This document shows, piece by piece, positions 1 to 13,086 of a stretch of DNA of 15,000 nt. The position numbers and the translations under genes were made by a program. Location of the stretch: assembly GCA_030674155.1 (NCBI GenBank), contig CM060325.1:57722704-57737703 (forward strand), written 5' to 3'. The notes beneath the pieces were generated by a model, which saw only the letters and a list, made by a program, of their open reading frames with translations, was not told the DNA's origin and did not search any database. Every line of letters begins with the position of its first letter. The first letter of the stretch is position 1. This stretch comes from Stramonita haemastoma. Lineage: Eukaryota > Mollusca > Gastropoda > Neogastropoda > Muricidae.

Positions 1-130
1 AATAAATAAATAAAATAAATAGTGTGTTGTGTGTATGTGTGTGATCGCGTGTGCGGGCGTGCATGCGTGTGTGTGTGCATGCATGCACGTATGCGCATGC
101 GCATGCTGTTGTATGTGCGCTGTCTGTGGA
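1..130. repeat. Alternating purine-pyrimidine tract with GCATGC palindromes
   Basis: AAATA-type repeats at 1-20 are followed by GT/GC/ATGC alternation to about 120, including tgcatgcatgca and repeated gcatgcgc. It lies in the intron downstream of the second CIBAR exon. Confidence 0.8.
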
Positions 131-235
131 AAAGTAACACTGAAAACATAAGAAAACAGTAAAGTAGACAGACAGAGAAAAAGACGGAGAGAGACAAAAC
201 TTGTAAAATTGTCCCAAAATCTTTCAGTCACAGAC

Positions 236-3009
<2,774 letters not shown>

Positions 3010-3496
3010 TATCACTGTCTGCAAATGAAACTTTACGATAAACTTGAACTTTGTTGAGCAGTCACATTTTTGCTCGTCCAACAAATATGTTCTTGTTGAA
3101 AAAGTTTCGAGTTCTTCTAAAGAAAGAGCTGTTAGAGAATTTGAGTGATTCCCTTTACAGAACTATACTCAAAAAAGTTAATGGAATAAATATTGTACTT
3201 GTAACTTGTGTGAACTCGAAGAAATATTTTTTTTTAATACCAAAAAATCAAACTTGCTTCATTAAGCATCAAATTCATACAATTCTGACCATATCTTTAT
3301 GAAATAAATCTGCTATGGTTTATTTGTCTCTGACAACAAAAATCATCAGAGCGTCTTTTTTTTTTTTGGTCTTAATAAGTCCCTTTCTCCTTTCTCCTGA
3401 AGCTTATGGAACTCAGTTTATGACCCCCCCCCCCCTCGGTCATATATGGAAGAAATAATAATTATGAATGTCAGCGTTTCACGATCAGTCAACTCA

Positions 3497-3530
<34 letters not shown>

Positions 3531-4187
3531 CACATTTGAATACATATTTATCTCTTTTGTTTAAATAATCATCAATGCACCCAGTGGGTATTATGCATTT
3601 GTTGTTTATCCTCCTTTAATTTTTAAAATTATAAGCGAACTTGTATTGTTGGTGATGGCGATTTTGTTTTTCTTTGTTTTGTTTTAGCTTTTTGTTTTTA
3701 ATTTTGGGGGATTAAGTTTTGATGGTTTTTGCTGTAGTAGTTGTTCCAATTTTTTTTGCTATTCTATAATCAGGGCAGGAACCGGATGAAAATAGTATGT
3801 ATATACTTGAAAAACAAAGTTCAGACCTGCAAGTGTCTTAATTCCTTTCGTAGATATACACATGCAGAGGATCAAATATGAACATTAAAGATCCCGTTAT
3901 TTATGTCAGCGTTAATACACTTAAATATTTTAAGAAAATCAATCTCTGATTTCATTTTGACCTCTGGTGTAACAAAATAATGATGACGAGGCGAGCGTCT
4001 GATTACAAATTCGCGTATGGGGGTCTTTGATAATGACTTCTCAGCAAGACATCTGGCTCAGTAGAAGAGCCAATAATTTTGCATGAATGGAACCCCCACA
4101 TTAATTAAGGTGATAGTTCTGCTTTGTCATCTGGGGTTTACCTTTGTTAAAAGATAGCCCACCTAAGGGCACATAAGAATACTTCTT
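3010..4187. other. Intergenic, upstream of the CIBAR start candidate
   Basis: Mostly unique AT-rich sequence, with a (C)11-12 run at 3425-3436 and (CA)n at 3497-3530. The CIBAR promoter would be expected here, but I see no clear TATA or other element. No coding exon is recognised. Confidence 0.5.
3497..3530. repeat. (CA)n microsatellite
   Basis: About 15 CA units. Confidence 0.95.
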
Positions 4188-4350
4188 GGTAAAAGGTAAA
4201 GTAAAGTGTCTCATAACCTGTGTGGTCGTAGGGGAGCGAGGCGTCAGAGACCTCAGCTTCTCTAGGGGCCAGCATGTTGAGGGCGGCGCCCATCTCCTCT
4301 CTCTCGCTGCTTTAACTTCCCTGTCCCTAAAGAGGGCAGGTACCCATTTA
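4188..4350 (-). mobile_element. SINE family B, 3' fragment
   Basis: Read on the minus strand it runs from AAATGGGTACCTGCC to a tail of CTTTACTTTACCTTT. The complete family B copy at 8172-8464 has the same order: AAGGGGTACCAACC near its middle and an ACTTTAACTTTAAC tail. The head is missing. It lies between PMT and CIBAR. Confidence 0.6.
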
Positions 4351-4580
4351 AAACTGTACTTCTTGACTACAGAAATTCAGAACAAAGAAGGCTGAAACTA
4401 GAATGAATATTTTTCAGTTTTAAGGAATCTTGCCCATGTATTATGCTTACAAATTATTTTGGGCATATCAAGACTTTTCCTCGCTTTAGAAGATACATAC
4501 TCCATGTGTTAATTCGGATGTGATGAAAACATCTAAGGATCATTTTATTTTCTCTTGTATTCAATGCATTCTATCTTCAT
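4351..4580. other. Unique intergenic sequence
   Basis: AT-rich; nothing recognised. Confidence 0.5.
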
Positions 4581-4582
4581 CC

Positions 4583-4929
<347 letters not shown>

Positions 4930-4931
<2 letters not shown>

Positions 4932-5045
4932 GTAGGCCATTGTATGCCGATGGGAACGGATGAGAAAGTTACAAAACTGCATACACACGGGGACTGGATG
5001 TAAAAAGCACAGATGTTCATTCCATTATCCTCGAGAAAAAAAAGC
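4930..5045 (+). mobile_element. SINE family A, truncated 3' fragment
   Basis: Shares with the copy at 10384-10505 the blocks GCCATTGTRTGCCG, TGGGAAC, ACAAAA.TGCATACACA, GGACTGGATGTAAAAA, AGCACA and TTCCATTATCCT. Its 5' end starts immediately after the (CA)n array. Confidence 0.8.
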
Positions 5046-5065
5046 ACAGACTAACAGTATGCGAG

Positions 5066-5081
5066 GCACACACACAACACA

Positions 5082-5156
<75 letters not shown>

Positions 5157-5199
5157 CGACGCACGCACGCACGCACGCACACACGCACACACACACGCA
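5066..5199. repeat. (CA)n / (ACGC)n microsatellite
   Basis: About 40 CA units, then ACGC tetranucleotides at roughly 5155-5185. Confidence 0.95.
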
Positions 5200-5499
5200 G
5201 TGTATGGTGGCACACAGCATAGCAAAGCTAAGCACTCATTTGGTCTCTCTACATCATTAATGTTTTCGGATCTCCCAACAGAAAGCACAAAAAGGTCACG
5301 AGTTTTTTACTTTCAGACCTTTATTCTGTCTACATCTGACGTTTCAGGCACATCATATTTTCTTTTCTGTCATAATCAATAATAATCAGAAGAAGAAGAA
5401 AAAAGAAAAAGACAAACAACATGTTAACTTTAACACTTTCTTGGTATCTCGCTACTTGTGAGCTCTCAGAGATTTACAATACCTAATGAAGGTGAACAG

Positions 5500-5500
<1 letters not shown>
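5200..5500. other. Unique intergenic sequence
   Basis: No gene seen. A minus-strand AATAAA (plus TTTATT near 5322) is present. It is too far from the PMT stop to assign as its polyadenylation signal. Confidence 0.4.
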
Positions 5501-5501
<1 letters not shown>

Positions 5502-5560
<59 letters not shown>

Positions 5561-5568
5561 ACACACAC

Positions 5569-5614
<46 letters not shown>

Positions 5615-5618
5615 ACAC

Positions 5619-5649
<31 letters not shown>

Positions 5650-5719
5650 CACACCACACACACACGCACGCACGCACGCACGTACGCATACACGCACGCA
5701 CGCACGCACACACACACAC
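5502..5719. repeat. (CA)n with CACCA breaks and (ACGC)n end
   Basis: About 165 bp of CA with CCACAC interruptions, then ACGC/ACGT tetranucleotides at 5664-5708. Confidence 0.95.
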
Positions 5720-5792
5720 TCCCCCAATAATTAAAACCATACTAAAAGGATATACATAAAAAAAAAAAATCAAACTGCGTAAGGAAGGAAGG

Positions 5793-6207
5793 TGGCAGGA
5801 TGGTTAAGACGTTCGCCTGCCAATATGTAAACCGTGAGTTTCTGGTTCGTACCCAGCCTCGCCCTTTCTTCCCAGTTTGACGAAAAAACGAACTGAATGT
5901 CCAAGTCATTCGGATGAGACTAGAAACCGAGCCACGTGTGCGAACGCACGCAGAACATCTTGCGCACACGTTAAAATCCCGTTCCGTCTTTCGGAAGAGC
6001 AGGCATCGTGTGCCGGTAGAGCGGATGACAAAATTATTATTAAAAAAAACAAACAGCATGCACACAGTGTCGTGTTTAGACACCATCCCTGAGGGAAAAA
6101 TGGACAGGGGCGCACTTGTGGGAATGCGCTCTCCCTGGAGAGCAGCCCGAATTCACGCAGAGAAATCTGCTGTGACATAAAGTGGTATAAAATAAAATAA
6201 AAATACC
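5793..6207 (+). mobile_element. tRNA-derived SINE, family A, long copy
   Basis: The head has a box A-like GGATGGTTAAGACG and a box B GGTTCGTACCC (about 5844-5854), spaced as in a tRNA promoter. The body contains CGGATGAGACTA, AACGCACGCAGAACATCTTG and CGCACACGTTA, all shared with the 11327 copy. A further 3' section holds GAGAGCAGCCCGAATTCACG and AGAAATCTGCTGTGACA, ending in (AATAA)n at 6188-6207. The tRNA origin comes from the promoter boxes; I cannot assign the tRNA species. Confidence 0.78.
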
Positions 6208-6259
6208 ACAATCAAATAAGGTCAAAATTATTAATGTCTGGAGGAGCTGGAGATTCAGC

Positions 6260-6575
6260 GTTAGATGTTTCAAACTGGCAAGGACCAATCATTTTAGCCG
6301 TTAGATGTTTCAAACTGGCAAGGATCCAATTATTTAGCTGTTAGATGTTTCAAACTGGCAGGATCCAATTATTTTAGCTGTTAGATGTTTCAAACTGGCA
6401 AGGATCCAATCATTTTAGCTGTTGGATGTTTCAAACTGCAGGGATCCAATCATATCAACAGCTGGGTTTTTCAAACAGGCAGGATCCTATCATAACACAG
6501 GTAAAGTCGGGAAGGATCTGGAGATTTCTGCTGTAGGATGTTTCAAAACAAGCAAGGATCCAATCATAACAAAAT
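6260..6575. repeat. ~40-bp minisatellite, about seven units
   Basis: Units start at 6260, 6300, 6340, 6380, 6421 and 6461, with a diverged one at about 6532. The core is GTTAGATGTTTCAAACTGGC then AAGGATCCAATCATTTTAGC. Units 1-4 are near-identical; later ones drift. A spacer at 6506-6531 (GAAGGATCTGGAGATT) resembles the sequence before unit 1 (GAGGAGCTGGAGATT), hinting at a larger composite unit. It lies 176-491 bp beyond the PMT stop. Confidence 0.92.
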
Positions 6576-6750
6576 TCTGAAGGATCTAGAAATAACCATC
6601 ACTGTTTGGCAGCTGTAAATGGTCACAGATCCATAGCCCTTTGTGACAGAAGGATGCACCCCCCCCTCCCCCCAAAAAAAAAGGGTGTGGTGGTTCCATA
6701 CACCTAGTTGATGGGGAATCAAAACAGCAGCAGAAGAAGAAGAGTCCTGA

Positions 6751-6867
6751 TCACAGCTGCAGCTTCTCGGCATAGAAGAAGCCCCATCGGTTGTGTCCGT
6801 TTTGCACCATCTCCTGCTGGTCTCTTCTCTCCTCTATGAAGAAGGCGTAGTCCTCTTCCGAAAACTC
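6751..6867 (-). CDS. PMT: PMT exon F: C-terminal exon with stop codon
   Basis: The exon is 117 nt, 38 codons plus TGA, starting in phase 0 after acceptor ttgatgatggcag. It encodes EFSEEDYAFFIEERR, then QNGHNRWGFFYAEK and LQL-stop. This fits the family's closing (E/D)FSEEDY...GWxxKLxR...(Q/K)WG-L/Y-F-x-A-x-K. The conserved GW pair is replaced by Glu-Arg, and the phosphate-binding Lys (ten residues before the Arg of RWG) is Gln263. No AATAAA is evident close downstream on this strand, so the 3' end of the transcript is not defined. Confidence 0.88.
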   Translation of the reverse strand, partial: EFSEEDYAFFIEERRDQQEMVQNGHNRWGFFYAEKLQL

Positions 6868-6950
6868 CTGCCATCATCAAAGACAAAAGCTTAGGGCCAA
6901 GGCACTGATACGACCAGCTGAGTGTGTCAGTTTTGGCTTGTAACTGATGA

Positions 6951-6983
<33 letters not shown>

Positions 6984-7469
6984 GCTTATGATGGTGGTGG
7001 TGATGGTGATGACGACGATGATGATGATGATGGTGATGATGATGGTGATGATGATGGTGATGGAGATGATGATGATAATAAATATGGTGATGATTATGAT
7101 GGCGAAAATGATGGTGTCAGTGAAGGCAGAGCTGGTTATGATGATGGTGGTGATGGTGATGACGATGATGATGATAACTGATTTTTTTTTTTTTAAAAAG
7201 TGATGTTGATGGTCGGTAAGGGTTATGATGACGACGATGACGGTAATCCTAATGATAGTTATACGAAAGAAGAAGAAGGAAAAGAAGGAGAAGAAGGAGA
7301 AGAAGAAGAAGAAGAAGAAGAAGAAGAAGAAGAAGAAGAAGAAGAAGAAGAAGAAGAAGAGAAGAAGAAGAAGAAGAAGAAGAAGAAGAAACAAACTTCA
7401 AGGAAGAGAAAGTTGAACGTATGTTTGTGATTAATCATGACAAAAACAATATGAGAGAGGAGAGATGAG

Positions 7470-7511
<42 letters not shown>

Positions 7512-7525
7512 AGAGAGAGAGAAGA

Positions 7526-7557
<32 letters not shown>

Positions 7558-7695
7558 AGAGAAAGGCAAGGCAAGGCAAGGCAAGGCAAGGCAAGGCAAA
7601 GTCTTTTATTCGAGGATAATAGATAAGCACTCGTGTGCTTTTTTACATCCAGTCCCCGCCCTTTTCAGGGATACATCAAGTTGAAAAGACTGTAC

Positions 7696-7746
<51 letters not shown>

Positions 7747-7748
7747 AG

Positions 7749-7779
<31 letters not shown>

Positions 7780-8050
7780 ATGACAATGACAATGACAATG
7801 ACAATGACAATGATTTATTGTGTTAGGCAATATGCCCATTCACAAGGGGACAGTGGGAAGGGGGCTGGGCACAAAACACAAAAAAGTCATTCTGAAAACC
7901 TATGGGCTACATCCCAAATTAACATCATGGCATGGATTCCATAACATGGTTACAGGACAGACTCAACTTTCCAATATACACATAAGCATTTTGTTTTTTA
8001 GCCTTTTCAATAGGAACTGGTAAGAGGGAGGAATTTCCTCCACAAGACTG

Positions 8051-8095
<45 letters not shown>

Positions 8096-8097
8096 GG

Positions 8098-8148
<51 letters not shown>

Positions 8149-11100
8149 TCCCAAACTCCCTTCATCCCTATTAGCCGCCGCTGTAGTCTAGTGGTTAGGG
8201 CGTTGGACTCATAATCTAAAGGTTGCGAGTTCGATCCCAGCTTTCGGCTATGGCGTTGTGCCCTTGGAAAAGGCACTTTACGGCTATTTTCTCACCCCAC
8301 CCAGGTGTAAAAGGGGTACCAACCTTGTGTTGGGGGTTAATCCTGCGATAAACTGGCGTCCTATCCAGGGGGGGAGTCTATGACTCTCAGTCGCTTAACG
8401 CCACAGAAACCGGGATAAGCACCGGCCTGATGAGCCTTAGGCTCGGGACAGACTTTAACTTTAACTTCATCCCTATCATCACCTCCCCCCACCACCATCA
8501 CAACTGCCGCCACCACCACCACCAACATCAACAACAGAACACGGTATCAGATCTGGATAAAGTCCTCTCTGGTAATGTGCAGGGTGTGGATTTCTGTCAC
8601 CACCACCATCAATACCTCAACCCTCCCCCCCACCCCCTCACACCCAACAAACTCATCCACAACCCACAACAACACAAACCACTCAAACAATCAACATCAA
8701 ACAAACAACAACAACAACAACACAACAACACAACAACAACACTAACACTAACAACAGCAACACAAGGCGTGTATCAGACCTGGATTAATCTTTTCTTGTA
8801 GTGCTGCAGGGTGTGGATTTCTGAAACCCCATACACCACCACCACCACTACACACCACCACAACAACACAACAACAACACTTAACAACTACAACACAGCA
8901 ACATGAAGGCGTGGCATCAGACCTGTACGAAGTGGTGTCTGAGCTCTGCAGGGTGTGGATTTTGCATGTAGGAACGCATCGTCCCTGCCCTCACCCCACA
9001 ACCCCGCCTCACTCAGCCACTGTAACCCACACCAAACCCCAACAACACATATATACCACACCAACAGCACAGCAAAGCGAGCACAGCCTGACAGCACACA
9101 ATCACGCATGCAGGCACACCTACAGCCAGCACATTTCACAGACATCACACACGCCTGCACCATCACCCCCACATAGCCCACCCTCCAGCACAACTGAACC
9201 ACCATCACACACACAGCACATATCACCATCACAGCACAGCACACCATCACAGCACAGCAACCACAGCACAACACAGCACAGCACAGCACACCATCACAGC
9301 ACACACAACACAGACATCACACACGCACACTCACAGCACAGCACACACACCATCACAGCACACACACACAGCACAGCACCCCATCACAGCACATCACAAC
9401 ACAGCACAGCACACCATCACAGCACATCACAACACAGCACAGCACACCATCACACACAGCACAGCACACCATCACAGCACATCACAGCACAGCACACCAT
9501 CACAGCACATCACAACAGCACAGCACACACACATCACAGCACACACACACACATCACAGCACACCATCACAGCACACACAGCACAGCACAGCACACCATC
9601 ACAGCACAGCACAGCACACCATCACAGCACATCACAACACAGCACAGCACAGCCACACACACTAGCACACACAGCAACAGCACCACACACACACAGCACA
9701 GCACAGCACACCATCACAGCACATCACAACACAGCACAGCACACACATCACACACACACAACACAGCACACCATCACAGCACACACAACACACACACAGC
9801 ACAGCACACCATCACAGCACAATCACACACACCACACCAGCACACCATCACAGCACATCACAGCACATCACAGCACACACACAGCACAGCACAGCACAGC
9901 ACACCATCACAGCACATCACAACACAGCACAGCACAGCACACCATCACAGCACAGCACAGCACACCATCACAGCACATCACAACACAGCACAGCACAGCA
10001 CACCATCACAACACAGCACAACACAGCACAGCACACCATCACATCACAACACCATCACATCACATTACAGCACATCACATCACCACACCAAACCACACCC
10101 CACCACAACCCACCACACCACACCACACCCCACCCCACCCTACACCACACCACACCATACCACATCACACACCACTACACCATACCACCACACCATATCA
10201 CACCACACCATATCGCACCACACCACATAACAGCACAGCACAGCACATCACCACACCACAAACCACACACACCCCAACCCATCACACCCCACACCACAAC
10301 ACCACACCCACCCCACCCCCCACCCCACCACACACACCACACCACACCACACACACACACCACCCACACTACACCCACATGACGAGTATGCCATTGTGTG
10401 CCGGTGGGAACAGATGACAAAATTTACAAAATGCATACACAGGGGGGCTGGATGTAAAAATAAACGCACATGTGTGCTTGTTCCATTATCCTGGAAATAA
10501 AGAATCTATATAAAAAAAAAAAGATACTATAGACTGGATTCCACAAATGTATAAAATTGATGAAAGAATAAAACTTAAAACAAATCACTATAAACAACTA
10601 GAAACCACAGGAGAAGGAACTGTAAACAAACAACTAAACAAAAAACCCAAACAAACAACTGAACAAAAAACCCAAACAAACAAACAACAACAACAACAAC
10701 AAAACCAGGAGAGGGGGCTGTGTAGTGTCACCTGTGCATATAAGCCTCAATGAAAAAACACAAACAAACAACAACAACAAAACCAGGTGAGGAAGCTGTG
10801 TGGTGTGTCACCTGTGCATGAGCCTGAACGGACAGGAGATGGAAGCCCCTCTGCTGCACGAAGCTTTGGAAGTGTGGACTGCGCTGCCCCTGACTGCAGC
10901 ACCGGTCAGTGAACAGCAGTCTGCCCCCTGGCTTCAGCCACCGCTGTCCACACAGCAGGGACACATGTGATGAAACACAGAGACACACTGACACTGACAC
11001 AGTTTTATTGTCCATACAGCATTACATCACAACCCTGTAGACAAGGGGGAATAACAAGTTCAGATAAATTAATTCTTGTGCAACATAATATACATTTTTC

Positions 11101-11155
11101 AAATATTCCATTCACTCCGTACTTACATATACTACTGCACAAAATGAACATGAGA

Positions 11156-11228
<73 letters not shown>

Positions 11229-11234
11229 AGAGGG

Positions 11235-11265
<31 letters not shown>

Positions 11266-12204
11266 CAGAGAAGAGATTATACAGGATGATGGTGAACAGG
11301 GAGCCTGATTATAGGCCTACAGGATGTTTTATTTTATTTTATTTATTCTTTTATATCGAGGATATGGAATAAGCACTCATGTGCTTTCATACATCCAGTC
11401 CCCGTGTGAATGCAGTTTTGTAAATCTTGTCATTTGTTCCCACCGGCACATAATGGCTTACTCTAACGAAAAGCGGAACAGGATCTAACGTGTGCGCAAG
11501 ATGTTCTGCGTGCGTTAGTTAGCACACGGGGCCTCGATTTATAGTCTCATCCGAAGGACTTTTGGGGAGAGTGGAGTCAACACTGATGTTAACTCCAGGG
11601 AAAAAATCTCTTGAACGGGAATCGAACTCGGGTCGACAAATTGCGAGCTCAATGTTCTGACCACTAGGCTATCCTGTCCCCCGATGTGATGGTGGTGAAC
11701 AGAGGACAGGTGAACATGGCAACCAGAAGCCTAGTCATGTCTACTTAACATCAAACCCACAACAAATGTAAACTGGTTGTCTTTCCCGTGTTTTAATATG
11801 ACTGTAGTGTTTGACCATCTATAATCAACTAGTCTCTCGCGAATAATGACACACATTAATTCGATGTTTTCATTACACTGATGAAATCACATAAACCAAA
11901 TTCATCTTCAAACAAATCGAAAACTATATTTCTTTCCCACATGCTCCGAGGTTCACCAATGGTGAGATTTTGCGTATGCGACCGTTTTTACCTACCATAA
12001 AGGTATATATACATGAATATATATTAGTCACCTCTACCGTGTTGAGAGATCGATACATGGCGGCAGTTTTGACCTGAACTTAATTCCTATTACTTCTTAT
12101 TATTCAGTTATACTTCCTTTTGTTGTAGTCCTAGGCCTACATTGTACACTCGAACGCAAGCAATCAGGCACATCCAAGTGAGTACACACACACCACACAC
12201 ACAC

Positions 12205-12256
<52 letters not shown>

Positions 12257-12991
12257 CTGTGACATCTAAGCTAAACTCTTGCACACTTACAAAGAACTTT
12301 TTATAGAGCGACAGCTTGTCTTCAATGTAAGTGAGAGCTTCGCGGCTGATGATGACGTCAAAGGAACAAGGGGCGTAATCTCGCTTGGTGACGTCAGCCA
12401 CTTCAAAGCAGACCTGGTCAGGGCCAATGTCCAGCTGCTGTGCCCGCTCTCTGGCCATACCGGTCATCAGGGAGGACAGGTCCACGGACAACACCTGCAC
12501 CTCAAACCTCTGCACCCCAACACACACAATGCAGTAGTATAGAGCAGGGAGTGGATCTGGCCTTTACATGGTAAAATACAAAAACTTCCTAGGCTAACTT
12601 TTCACTTGATCAACAAGTTTTACAAGACAGAGTGTTTGCGTTTAGTTCTGCTTAGTTCAGATTGCAGATAAGAACAGTATTTTGGCACACGCGTTCTGAA
12701 ATTATAATCATATAATCATTATAAACATTTTGGGAAAAGGCATTACTGCATTTTACCATGTAGGAGTAGATTTTGACGTCTAAAAATCTCATTTCCATTG
12801 ATCAGATTTTGATTTGATCTTTTTTTATATACCTGTTCAGGTTCAGAATTTCTCTGTACGAAAGCATATTCATGAACAATTTACATTTCTACAGAATCAG
12901 CATTTTCTTTTTGTTTCGAATGAAAGTTAACAAAAGAGTCAGATATTGAACTTATTCCCTTGGATACTATTCTATATCCATACAATATCAT

Positions 12992-13086
<95 letters not shown>

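Larger units (their letters stand above)
6868..8922 (-). other. PMT intron between exons E and F
   Basis: Repeat-filled: trinucleotide arrays, (GA)n arrays, a SINE A fragment, a complete SINE B, and two partial copies of the exon E end. The only long unique part is about 7815-8050. No further exon is recognised. Confidence 0.6.
8470..10383. repeat. A/C-rich satellite-like block
   Basis: On the plus strand almost only A and C, with sporadic T and G. Positions 8480-8900 are CAC/CAA/ACA triplets. Positions 9180-10080 are an irregular array of CAGCA, CACCATCA and CATCACAA words, with a recurring ~33-bp unit. Positions 10080-10383 are CACCA/CCCCA. The PMT transcript would carry G/U-rich RNA here. 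PMT exon E (8923-9019) is embedded in it. Confidence 0.9.
9020..10811 (-). other. PMT intron between exons D and E
   Basis: Filled by the A/C-rich block, a SINE A fragment, (AAC)n-type sequence at 10617-10780, and a partial duplicate of the exon D end. No other exon seen. Confidence 0.6.
10944..12290 (-). other. PMT intron between exons C and D
   Basis: Contains (GA)n at 11152-11266, the SINE A copy at 11327-11682, and (CA)n at 12184-12253. Positions 10944-11150 and 11700-12180 appear unique, with no exon recognised. Confidence 0.7.

Noticed and set aside
6260..6575. CRISPR-like array
   Set aside because: The 40-bp units are head to tail without spacers and drift in sequence; this is a minisatellite in an animal genome.
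6751..6867. Exon F as part of a separate gene
   Set aside because: EFSEEDY...RWGFFYAEK is the typical PMT C terminus and its phase fits exon E, so no separate gene is needed.
8172..8246. Functional tRNA-Met gene
   Set aside because: The promoter boxes and CAT anticodon look tRNA-like, but the stems are imperfect. The sequence continues into a SINE body and tail bounded by target-site duplications.
8911..10230. 439-codon plus-strand open frame rich in His, Ser, Thr and Gln
   Set aside because: It is a translation of the A/C repeat block, which rarely forms stop codons. There is no domain, no splice context, and it overlaps PMT exon E on the other strand.
11288..11702. Target-site duplication GATGGTGAACAG around the family A SINE
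   Set aside because: The lower copy is about 25 bp beyond the tail and the upper one has an inserted GGT, so this is not a clean duplication. The 7-bp AATCAAA pair around the 5793 copy (5768 and 6210) is equally too weak in AT-rich sequence.
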